The notes under the pieces were generated by a model, which was not told the DNA's origin, did no database searches, and was given only the letters and a program-made list of their open reading frames with translations. A stretch of DNA of 64,000 nt from Microbulbifer marinus (GTDB lineage: Bacteria; Pseudomonadota; Gammaproteobacteria; Pseudomonadales; Cellvibrionaceae), in the NCBI RefSeq assembly GCF_900107725.1, contig NZ_FNQO01000001.1:984458-1048457 (forward strand). Reading direction: 5' to 3'. Positions 45,963 to 53,549 of this stretch are shown here, one piece after another. The position numbers and the translations under genes are program-made. How positions within the stretch are numbered: the first letter of the stretch is position 1; each line of letters opens with the position of its first letter.

Positions 45963-47933
45963 ATGCTGAATGCCGACGCCCTCAAACAACTTTCCCAACT
46001 GAAGACTGACATCCGCTCCAGCAAGGAGTTTGCCGAGGGCCGGGTGCGCGGCAGCAGCGGCAAGTTCGGCTTTGTGGTACTCGACGATGGCCGCGAGGCC
46101 TTCCTGCCGCCAGCGGAAATGGAACGCGTCTTTCCCGGCGACCGCGTGCGCGTCAGCCTGAACGAAGAAGACAAGGGTAAGCTGTCCGCGGAACTGGACG
46201 CGCTGCTGGATAGCGAACTCAAGTTCCTGGTGGGGCAGTACGTACAGCGCGGCCAGGGCCACTTCGTGCAGCCGAGCCAGAACGGCCTGTCCCGCTGGAT
46301 CTTTCTGCCGCCTAAAGCCCGCGGCAAGGCGCAGCCGGGTGAATTTATTGCCTGCAAGGTCAACCGCCACCCGTTTAAAGACGGCAAGGCTCAGGCCAAG
46401 GTAGAGACGGTGATCGGCAAGCCGGACATGCCTGGTATCGAGCACGCCTTCGTCGTTGCCCAGCACCGGCTGCCGGAACAGTTCGGCGAAGCCGCGCTGA
46501 AACAGGCAGAGGCGATAAAAGACAAACTCGCCGCAGTGACCGCCGAGCGCACCGACCTGACTGAAATGGGTTTCGCCACCATCGATGCCGAAACCACCCG
46601 CGATATGGATGACGCCCTCGCCGTCACCACCCGCGACGGCGGCTGGACCCTGCACATCGCCATCGCCGACCCGTCCAGCCTGATAGAAGAAGGCAGCCCG
46701 CTGGACAAAGAAGCATTCAAACGCGCGCACAGCCAATACCTGCCCGGCGAAACCCTGCCGATGTTACCGCGCGATCTGTGCGAGAACCTTTTTTCCCTGA
46801 TCGCCGGCGAATTGCGCCCGGTGCTGGTGGTACACATCGATATCGAACAAGACGGCAATATTGGTGACAGCCGCTACGAGTTCACGGCGATCCGTTCGCA
46901 GCACAAGCTGAGCTACGAGCAGGTAGCCAGGTTTATCGATGGCGACGAAGCCGCCGTGCCGGCCGAGCAACACGAGAGCCTGCGCAATCTGGCTGCGCTC
47001 GGCGAAGCCCGCGCAGCCTACCGCGCGAGCCACTCGCTGATTATGGAAGACAGACCGGATTACGAGATCTATCTGAACCGGCAGCGCAAGATTGAACGCA
47101 TCGAAAAGCGCGAGCGCAATGCCGCCCAGCGGATGGTCGAGGAAGCCATGCTCGCCACCAATATCTCCATCGGCCGCAAGCTCGCCGAGCTGCAGCAGGG
47201 CTGCTTCTCCGTACACCTGGGTTTCCGCGATGAGCGCATGGGGGAAGTTAAAAGCCTGCTCAAGGAACTGCTGCCGGAGCACGCAGAAAAAGACCTGCAC
47301 CAGCTGGAAAATTACCTGGCGCTGGTGAAGTACCTGGAAACCCACCACGAGCCGCAGATGCGGAACCTGCTCGCGGTACTGAAGCGCATGCTGCGCCCGG
47401 GACAGCTGGCCAACAAGGCCGGCGCCCATCTGGGGCTCGGCCTGGACGCCTATGCCACCGTTACCTCGCCAATCCGCAAGTACAACGACCTGCACAACCA
47501 TCGCGTGCTGCGCGCCGCTGCGGAAGCCCAACAGGCCAAGTCGCTGAGCGACGAACAGATCGAAGCCCTGCAGGACAGCCTGATCCGCGGCCGCCAGGCC
47601 AACCGCGGGCTCGAGCAGTGGCTCTATGCCCAGTTCATGCAGGACAAGATCGATCAGGAATTTACCGGCAGGGTCACCCTCGTCAATGGTGCCGGCCTCG
47701 GCGTGCGCCTGGACGACAATGGGATCGACGGCTTTGTCCGCCTGAATGGCAACAAGAAAAACCTGCCGGAATTCGATGGCAAGCATCTGACCCTGAAGCA
47801 CGATGAGCGCAGCTACCAGCTGGAACAGCCGGTAACCGTCAAGGTCGCTGCCGTGGATGTGGACAAACGGCGCATCGCGTTGGAACTGGTGTTAAACGAA
47901 AAGGCACTGGCCGACGCCGACGCAGCGGAATAA
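45963..47933 (+). CDS. RNase II/RNase R family 3'-5' exoribonuclease
   Basis: A 656-residue exonuclease degrading single-stranded RNA. Order: small cold-shock/OB domains (about 20-170: VRGSSGKFGFVVLDDGREAFLP), the RNB catalytic domain from about 205 (FATIDAETTRDMDDALAV with the four aspartate metal ligands, LPMLPRDLCENLFSL, GLDAYATVTSPIRKYNDLHNHRVL) and a C-terminal S1 domain (FTGRVTLVNGAGLGVRLDDNGIDGFV). Length is like RNase II (644) rather than RNase R (over 800). I use the ATG at 45963, where the family-typical N-terminus begins; the frame is open 52 codons upstream. The gene is followed by a hairpin. Confidence 0.9.
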   Translation: MLNADALKQLSQLKTDIRSSKEFAEGRVRGSSGKFGFVVLDDGREAFLPPAEMERVFPGDRVRVSLNEEDKGKLSAELDALLDSELKFLVGQYVQRGQGHFVQPSQNGLSRWIFLPPKARGKAQPGEFIACKVNRHPFKDGKAQAKVETVIGKPDMPGIEHAFVVAQHRLPEQFGEAALKQAEAIKDKLAAVTAERTDLTEMGFATIDAETTRDMDDALAVTTRDGGWTLHIAIADPSSLIEEGSPLDKEAFKRAHSQYLPGETLPMLPRDLCENLFSLIAGELRPVLVVHIDIEQDGNIGDSRYEFTAIRSQHKLSYEQVARFIDGDEAAVPAEQHESLRNLAALGEARAAYRASHSLIMEDRPDYEIYLNRQRKIERIEKRERNAAQRMVEEAMLATNISIGRKLAELQQGCFSVHLGFRDERMGEVKSLLKELLPEHAEKDLHQLENYLALVKYLETHHEPQMRNLLAVLKRMLRPGQLANKAGAHLGLGLDAYATVTSPIRKYNDLHNHRVLRAAAEAQQAKSLSDEQIEALQDSLIRGRQANRGLEQWLYAQFMQDKIDQEFTGRVTLVNGAGLGVRLDDNGIDGFVRLNGNKKNLPEFDGKHLTLKHDERSYQLEQPVTVKVAAVDVDKRRIALELVLNEKALADADAAE

Positions 47934-47945
47934 CCTGTAGCTGTC

Positions 47946-47970
47946 GGGGCGCGGTGTCACACCGCGCCCC
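47946..47970 (+). terminator. Hairpin after RNase gene
   Basis: A perfect 12-bp inverted repeat, GGGGCGCGGTGT ... ACACCGCGCCCC, followed by GTTATT; 13 bases beyond the stop. Confidence 0.75.
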
Positions 47971-48066
47971 GTTATTACGCCCGACGTCTCGGCCGGCACC
48001 GGCCCGCGGCAAAACCGCACAACCGGTGGCAAGCCACTCTCAAAAAGAACCAACTTGAGGCCCCCG

Positions 48067-49539
48067 ATGAGCAATATCGCCGAACTGAACCCCACTCCGC
48101 TGTGGAAACACTTCGCCAAACTCTGCGAGATCCCGCGCCCGTCCAAACACGAGGACCGGGTGGTGGAGTACATCGTCGACTTTTGCAAGGAGCGCGGCCT
48201 CGACGTACAGCTGGACCAGGTCGGCAACATCATCATCAAGAAGCCGGCCACCCCCGGTATGGAGGATCGCAAGATCCTCGCCATGCAGAGCCACGTGGAC
48301 ATGGTGCCGCAGAAAAACGCCGACTCTGACCACGACTTCCTGACCGACCCGATCCGCCCGCAGATCGACGGCGAATGGGTTACCGCAACCGGTACTACCC
48401 TCGGTGCCGATAACGGCATCGGCGTGGCCGCCATCCTGGCGCTGCTAGAAAGCACCGATATTCCCCACCCCGCGCTGGAAGCCCTGCTCACCATCGACGA
48501 GGAAGCAGGCATGACCGGGGCCAAGAATCTGCAACCTGGCTACTTCGACGCGGACCTGCTGTTGAACCTGGATACCGAGGACGAGGGTGAACTCTACGTC
48601 GGCTGCGCCGGTGGCGTGGACGTCAATGCCACCCTGCCCTATTCCGCCGCAACGGTGCCCACAGGTCACAAGCCGTTCAAGCTGAGCGTGCGCGGCCTGC
48701 GCGGCGGCCACTCCGGCCTGGATATCGACAAGGGTCGCGGCAACGCCAACAAGATCGCCAATCGCATTATCGATGCCGCGAGCCGCGAAATTACCGCACT
48801 GCGCATCGCCGCACTGGATGGCGGCAGCCTGCGCAATGCGATTCCGCGGGAGTCCTTCAGCACCATCACCGTGCCGACGGACGCCGAAGCCAAGCTGCGC
48901 GAAATCGTCGCAGCCGAGAGCGCAGTCATCGCGCGCGAATTCGATAACGAAGCCAAGCTGGATATCGCGCTGGACGCAGCAAATGCACCAGCCAGCGTGA
49001 TGGACAAGGCCAGCCAGCGGAAGGTGATCCAGGCGCTCCGGGCCTGCCCCAGCGGTGTGGAGCGTATGAGCACCGCATTGGAAGGCATTGCCGATACCTC
49101 CAACAACCTGGCTCGCGTGGTGACAGAAGAGGTGGACGGCCAACACCAGGTGCGTATTCAGTGCCTGGTGCGCAGCCTGTCCGACAGTGCCCGCGACCAG
49201 CACGGTCTGAATGTTGCCGCCGCCTTCGAACTGGCCGGGGCCGAGACCTCACTGGATAACGCCTATCCGGGCTGGACGCCAAATATGCAGTCGCCACTGC
49301 TGGCGCTGATGAAGGACGTGTACAAGGAGGTGACCGGCGCGGAGCCGGAGGTGAAAGTCATCCACGCCGGCCTCGAGTGCGGCCTGCTGGCCAAGCCCTA
49401 CCCGAACTGGGATATGGTCTCCTTCGGCCCCACCATCCGCCGCGCGCACTCACCGGAGGAGCGGGTGCATATTGAGAGTGTGGGCAAATTCTGGGATTAC
49501 TTCCTGAAGGTGGTGCAGGCGATCCCGGCCAAAGCCTGA
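48067..49539 (+). CDS. pepD: Aminoacyl-histidine dipeptidase (PepD, M20 family)
   Basis: A 490-residue cytosolic zinc dipeptidase cutting Xaa-His and related dipeptides. Metal ligands in order: His in AMQSHVDMV, Asp in TTLGADNGIG, Glu in TIDEEAGMTGA (the preceding Glu is the general base), Asp in NLDTEDEGELYVGCAGG, and His in KVIHAGLECG. The lid domain lies between, with KLSVRGLRGGHSGLDIDKGRGNANK. Size and pattern match E. coli PepD (485). TTGAGG precedes the ATG at 48067; an ATG 4 codons upstream is less likely. It is followed by a hairpin. Confidence 0.93.
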   Translation: MSNIAELNPTPLWKHFAKLCEIPRPSKHEDRVVEYIVDFCKERGLDVQLDQVGNIIIKKPATPGMEDRKILAMQSHVDMVPQKNADSDHDFLTDPIRPQIDGEWVTATGTTLGADNGIGVAAILALLESTDIPHPALEALLTIDEEAGMTGAKNLQPGYFDADLLLNLDTEDEGELYVGCAGGVDVNATLPYSAATVPTGHKPFKLSVRGLRGGHSGLDIDKGRGNANKIANRIIDAASREITALRIAALDGGSLRNAIPRESFSTITVPTDAEAKLREIVAAESAVIAREFDNEAKLDIALDAANAPASVMDKASQRKVIQALRACPSGVERMSTALEGIADTSNNLARVVTEEVDGQHQVRIQCLVRSLSDSARDQHGLNVAAAFELAGAETSLDNAYPGWTPNMQSPLLALMKDVYKEVTGAEPEVKVIHAGLECGLLAKPYPNWDMVSFGPTIRRAHSPEERVHIESVGKFWDYFLKVVQAIPAKA

Positions 49540-49952
49540 TCCCACTACCAGGCCCCGCGCAAACACTGCCGCGGGGCCTCTCCTTGCTCTGCGCTTCTTC
49601 CCCGCCTAATTGCACAAGGAAATCCTCCCGCTGCGAAATTTATCAGTGATTCCACAGCCAGGCCCTGCAGCAGCGGTCGCGACCAAATAAATTGTCTTAC
49701 CCGAGCAGAGTTACACTGCGGCTCTGCTTTGCCAGTCTTGCGGCTCGCTAGAGAGAAAGTATTTAATGCTCGACGCGCATGACAGCAGACTTCGCTCATA
49801 TATATCGACCCAGCCCGCCCCCCATGCATACTCATTCGCAGGAGCAGGGAAAGCGTTGTAGCGAGAAGACGGATAGGAGCACCGCTGCAACAGAGTGACG
49901 AGGACTCGTAGAGGTGTGCCCTGCCAGTAAATTTTTAACGAGGAGAGTAAGA
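49540..49952. other. 413-bp intergenic region
   Basis: The first 40 bases contain the pepD terminator hairpin (49550-49579). The rest has no supported gene; open frames are short with poor composition. The last 100 bases should carry the promoter of the VOC gene, whose own ribosome site (GAGGAGA) is strong. Confidence 0.45.
49550..49579 (+). terminator. Terminator hairpin after pepD
   Basis: AGGCCCCGCG ... CGCGGGGCCT, a 10-bp stem with a 10-base loop, followed by a pyrimidine-rich CTCTCC. Confidence 0.75.
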
Positions 49953-50333
49953 ATGTTCAGCCATATTATGATCGGCGCCAATGACATCCAGGAGTCCAAG
50001 GTTTTTTACGATGCCATCCTGGGAGCAATGGGTTATGAACCGGGTATGATCGACGAGAAAGGTCGTTGCTTTTACTTCACCAAAAGTGGCGTGTTTGCGC
50101 TCACCAAGCCCATCAATAACGAGCCTGCGAGCCATGGCAATGGCAGTACCATCGGCTTTGCCGCCGACAGCCCCGCGGCAGCGGATGCCTGGCATGCGGC
50201 GGGGCTCGCCAATGGGGGTACAGAATGCGAAGATCCCCCCGGCGTCCGCGAGGGCGCCATCGGCAAGCTCTATCTCGCTTATTTGCGCGATCCCGCTGGC
50301 AACAAGATCTGCGCCCTCCACCGGATGGGCTGA
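49953..50333 (+). CDS. VOC/glyoxalase-like protein
   Basis: A 126-residue single-domain VOC protein. The start (MFSHIMIGANDIQESKVFYDAILGAMGYEP) and end (YLAYLRDPAGNKICALHRMG) match the common short VOC family: His in MFSHIMIGAND, and a DPxGN turn near the end. It pairs as a homodimer in related proteins and often acts as a lyase, isomerase or antibiotic-binding protein; no substrate can be assigned. GAGGAGAGTAAG before the ATG is a very strong ribosome site. A hairpin lies 19 bases after the stop. Confidence 0.85.
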   Translation: MFSHIMIGANDIQESKVFYDAILGAMGYEPGMIDEKGRCFYFTKSGVFALTKPINNEPASHGNGSTIGFAADSPAAADAWHAAGLANGGTECEDPPGVREGAIGKLYLAYLRDPAGNKICALHRMG

Positions 50334-50351
50334 TCGCTCGAGTATCACTGA

Positions 50352-50377
50352 CGGTACTGCCTGTAAAGGCAGTACCG
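50352..50377 (+). terminator. Terminator-like hairpin after VOC gene
   Basis: CGGTACTGCC-TGTAAA-GGCAGTACCG, a perfect 10-bp stem; no T tract follows. Confidence 0.65.
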
Positions 50378-50601
50378 CATAAGAACCGAAGCTTCCATAA
50401 GCCGAATCAACGCTGGAACGACAATCCACCTGACTTCTCCGATCCCACCGCTACATCCCTACTCTTATTGGAATACGTGCTACCTAAAACACAAACTGTG
50501 AGAAGTGGCACGCAAATCTGTAGAAAAGTACAAAGGTTGAATAGACTGCCAGCGTGGTAAAGCCATATGCTAAACAAGGGTTTATTCAACAGAGTTTTGC
50601 A

Positions 50602-50772
50602 ATGAAATTAAAAGTAGCATTATTAACTTGCGCGGTTACATTCATGAGCGGGTGTGAACTAGTCGGCCCTAGCGTGAAACTGGAGCCCGCTAAAGTCAGG
50701 GTCCCTGGTGTCGTGGTTGGTGGTCAACAAAGGCACTGCCCGCCAGGACAGGCCAAGAAAGGCAATTGCTAA
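50602..50772 (+). CDS. Tiny lipoprotein with CPPGQAKKGNC tail
   Basis: A 56-residue protein: an n-region MKLK, hydrophobic VALLTCAVTF and a lipobox MSGC ending at about residue 18, so it is probably a lipoprotein. The mature chain is only about 39 residues, mostly SVKLEPAKVRVPGVVVGG, then a tail HCPPGQAKKGNC with two cysteines. This tail is reminiscent of a group of very small exported proteins that share the C-P-P-G-Q-A-K-K-G motif. The ATG at 50602 is internal to a slightly longer frame and is chosen for the signal peptide. Function unknown. Confidence 0.65.
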   Translation: MKLKVALLTCAVTFMSGCELVGPSVKLEPAKVRVPGVVVGGQQRHCPPGQAKKGNC

Positions 50773-50881
50773 ATCAATCAGTAATGTTGGGGAGAGGCAA
50801 GGCGATCGCGCATAGAGTTCTGCCACAGTAATAGCCAAGCTTTACGCTCCCCATTCTTTTCGCGAACGCTTTTAGGTTCCA

Positions 50882-51379
50882 ATGATCCTCGCCGTTGATG
50901 TTGACTACCGAAATTCGCGGGCCTCAACAGTCGGCATTGGTTTCAATGGCTGGCGAGATGACACCCCCTCTCACGTTTACCGCAGCACAATTCACCAGGT
51001 CGAAGACTATAAACCCGGCAGCTTCTACCAGCGTGAATTACCCTGCATCCTGACACTTCTGCGTGAGCATAACCTCTCGCCAGATATCATCGTTATCGAC
51101 GGCTACGTTTATCTCGGCGATGACGCCACTCCCGGCCTGGGTATGCATCTCTACAATGCCCTGGGAGGGAAAATTCCGGTAATCGGAGTAGCCAAATCGC
51201 CCTTTAAAGGGACGACAACGGATACCGAACTTTTTCGGGGCGACAGCCACAGGCCCCTCTATATAACAGCCGCCGGGATGGCCATCGATGCTGCGAGGTC
51301 CAGCATAAGTTCCATGCATGGCAACTACAGAATCCCTACCCTCTTACAGCTTGCAGACCGAGAATGCAGAAGGCATTGA
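50882..51379 (+). CDS. Short, divergent endonuclease V-like protein
   Basis: A 165-residue protein with the endonuclease V strand order: MILAVDVDYRNSRAST (Asp6, first metal ligand), YKPGSFYQRELPCILTLL (Glu52), IIVIDGYVYLGDDATPGLG (Asp73) and GKIPVIGVAKSPFKG. Canonical EndoV (E. coli Nfi, 223 residues) cuts DNA or RNA beside deaminated adenine. This protein lacks about 35 N-terminal residues and has no H-P-R after the third acidic residue, so it may be a specialised or reduced relative. The gene stands alone with no repair gene nearby. AGG lies about 7 bases upstream of the ATG. Confidence 0.7.
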   Translation: MILAVDVDYRNSRASTVGIGFNGWRDDTPSHVYRSTIHQVEDYKPGSFYQRELPCILTLLREHNLSPDIIVIDGYVYLGDDATPGLGMHLYNALGGKIPVIGVAKSPFKGTTTDTELFRGDSHRPLYITAAGMAIDAARSSISSMHGNYRIPTLLQLADRECRRH

Positions 51380-51707
51380 AGGATGTCACTAGCCAGGCAA
51401 GCGAGTCCGCCGCAAACGCTGGCAAACATACTTCTGGCAATCCAGACCGACAAATGAGTCGTTCACGGCACCGGCAAATAACTGCCATTCGCTATTCCTC
51501 ACTATTTCCTTCTCAGGCATTCGCAGGAACGGAGGTTAGTGTGGCCGCCGATATCGCCGACAAAACCGCGAGCTATGGGAGGCCCCATGTTGATTGCTGA
51601 ACACGGTTTTCCGGAAACGCGCCAATTGCAGATTGACGATACGACATGCTAGATGCTGGAATTCCCCATCGATAGGGCACTACCTCAACGGGACTCACGA
51701 GCGAGTA
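51380..51707. other. 328-bp region without a supported gene
   Basis: It lies between the endonuclease V-like gene and the YbaK-type gene. Frames here (for example 51364-51600 plus) do not resemble protein families and have no ribosome sites. The region is less GC-rich than its neighbours. Confidence 0.45.
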
Positions 51708-52175
51708 ATGACACCGGCAATCAACATCGCCAAGAAAGCCAAAATTGCGTACAAGGTGCACGAGTATATCCATGATCCAGCGAGCGAATCCTACGGCCTG
51801 GAGGCTGCGGAGAAGCTGGGTATTGATGACGCCCGGGTATTCAAAACGCTGGTGGTGCAACTCGATAACAAAGTGCTGGCTGTCGGAGTGGTGCCCGTCG
51901 CCGCAATGCTGAGCATGAAGCTAATCGCCAAAGCCGCCGGTGCAAAGAAGGCGGGGATGGCTGACAAGGCTGACGTTGAGCGGTCGACTGGCTATGTTCT
52001 GGGCGGCGTCAGTCCACTCGGACAGAAGAAGCGCCTCAGGACCTTTATCGATGCCTCCGCCAGGCAATACGATACCGTTCTTGTCAGCGCCGGCCGCAGA
52101 GGACTGGAAATCGAACTTTGCCCCACCGATCTGCAAGCGCTGACCGACGGCGACATTGCCGAAATCACGCAATAA
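51708..52175 (+). CDS. ybaK: YbaK/EbsC-type Cys-tRNA(Pro) deacylase
   Basis: A 155-residue single-domain editing protein. It starts MTPAINIAKKAKIAYKVHEY, then YGLEAAEKLGIDDARVFKTLVVQLD, the catalytic lysine in AVVPV-type strand (AVGVVPVAAMLSMKLIAKAAGAKKAGMAD) and the family GYVLGGVSPLGQKKRLRTFIDASA. YbaK hydrolyses cysteine from tRNA(Pro) mischarged by ProRS. Length and motifs fit E. coli YbaK (159). I start at 51708; the frame is open 38 codons upstream but not protein-like there. Confidence 0.92.
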   Translation: MTPAINIAKKAKIAYKVHEYIHDPASESYGLEAAEKLGIDDARVFKTLVVQLDNKVLAVGVVPVAAMLSMKLIAKAAGAKKAGMADKADVERSTGYVLGGVSPLGQKKRLRTFIDASARQYDTVLVSAGRRGLEIELCPTDLQALTDGDIAEITQ

Positions 52176-52271
52176 AGCCACAGATACCGGCCCCAACCCT
52201 GGGGCACGCATCACAATCTCGCCCAAAAGGTGCCATCGACAGGGTAAATCCCCGCTTTTTTATCCGAGACT

Positions 52272-53288
52272 TCAACGCTGAGGGGACACGCGAATCACGC
52301 CTACCCGACCGTCGGCGCCAGCTCCGAGTATTAGGTCACTGCCCGCCGCCAGGGTATAAAAGCCCTCTCCGCCCAGCGGCTGCCAGCTGACACCGTGATC
52401 GAAGGAGATATCGCTGGCGGTCTTGCCACTGGCCACACAGGTACTTTCGATACAGGCCATGGCCGTGCGCAGACCGCGCTGATCATTGTCGGCCACGTGC
52501 CAGCCATCGGTGTCGCGCATGGCCAGATTATTATATTTGCCGGGGCGGTCCTGAAAATCACCTCCCATCACAAACACGTCACCGCGCTGATTCAGTGCCA
52601 GTGCGTAGCCGCCCGCAGTCTGTGTCTTCTGGTGTAGCGGCACCGAACTGCGCTGCCAGTTATGGCCGTAGTCTTCACTCGCATACACCGAGGCCTGAAA
52701 GCCACCGGTGGTAAACCAGGCCTCGCCATTGGGGCCGGTGATCAGCGTATTGCCGCTAGCGGCAAAGGCGGCCTCGTTTTCCAGCAGCGGCGGAATTCTG
52801 TCTCTGCCGATACGGCTCCAGGTATGCCCGCCATCTTTGGTTTCCATGACCACGTAATAGCCATCCACCGGATCCCCCAGCAGCAGACCACGATTGCGGT
52901 CCCAGAAGGCGATGGAATCGAAGAAACCCTCCTTGTCCGGATTTTCGTACAGCAGCTGCCAGTTCTCACCGCCGTCTTCGGTCAGGTAGAGACGTGATTG
53001 CACGCCGCTCCCGACACCCATGACGATGGCAGTCTGATCGTCAAACAGTTCGATATCGCGGAAATCCGTTACCGGCTGCTGCGTTACCGATACATCCTGC
53101 CAGCTTTTACCGCCGTCGGTGCTTCTGAACACGGCATTGTCGCTGCCGCTCACCCACAGGCTATTTGGGCCGACCGCACTGCCCCGTAAAGACGCCTTCG
53201 CTGACAGCTGCGCAGTCTGCCATTCAGGGAGAATTACCGCATCAGCGGACAAGGGAATAATCATCAGTAGGAAAAACAGGCGGATCAT
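52272..53288 (-). CDS. Exported YCF48/BNR-repeat beta-propeller protein
   Basis: A 338-residue protein with a signal peptide (MIRLFFLLMIIPLSADA). It has a series of Asp-box-like turns: TDGGKSWQDV, EDGGENWQLL, KDGGHTWSRI, EDYGHNWQRS and DHGVSWQPL, each one blade apart, as in YCF48-type and BNR propellers. In plants and cyanobacteria YCF48 helps assemble photosystem II; in other bacteria these exported propellers have unknown partners, possibly in envelope protein assembly. GGGG lies ahead of the ATG. It is convergent with the YbaK-type gene and monocistronic. Confidence 0.82.
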   Translation of the reverse strand: MIRLFFLLMIIPLSADAVILPEWQTAQLSAKASLRGSAVGPNSLWVSGSDNAVFRSTDGGKSWQDVSVTQQPVTDFRDIELFDDQTAIVMGVGSGVQSRLYLTEDGGENWQLLYENPDKEGFFDSIAFWDRNRGLLLGDPVDGYYVVMETKDGGHTWSRIGRDRIPPLLENEAAFAASGNTLITGPNGEAWFTTGGFQASVYASEDYGHNWQRSSVPLHQKTQTAGGYALALNQRGDVFVMGGDFQDRPGKYNNLAMRDTDGWHVADNDQRGLRTAMACIESTCVASGKTASDISFDHGVSWQPLGGEGFYTLAAGSDLILGAGADGRVGVIRVSPQR

Positions 53289-53549
53289 GCAATGCCCCTA
53301 TTCGGATTTTATTAGCTTTATTTGTTGATCATCATAACAGGAAGTTTGCGCAGAAGACGCCATTCAGCGACCGCCCCGCTCGCACAAAACTGGTTCGTTA
53401 AATCCAGCACAAAAACACGGTCAACAGAATTTCATCTGACCGTAAAAAACCATTCATCAACTCCAGTCATTGTATCCGCGTAACAACGTAGAGCCGCCGA
53501 TACCAGGCTGCCTTCCACCTGACCATTACCATTCACCAGGGATGACCCG

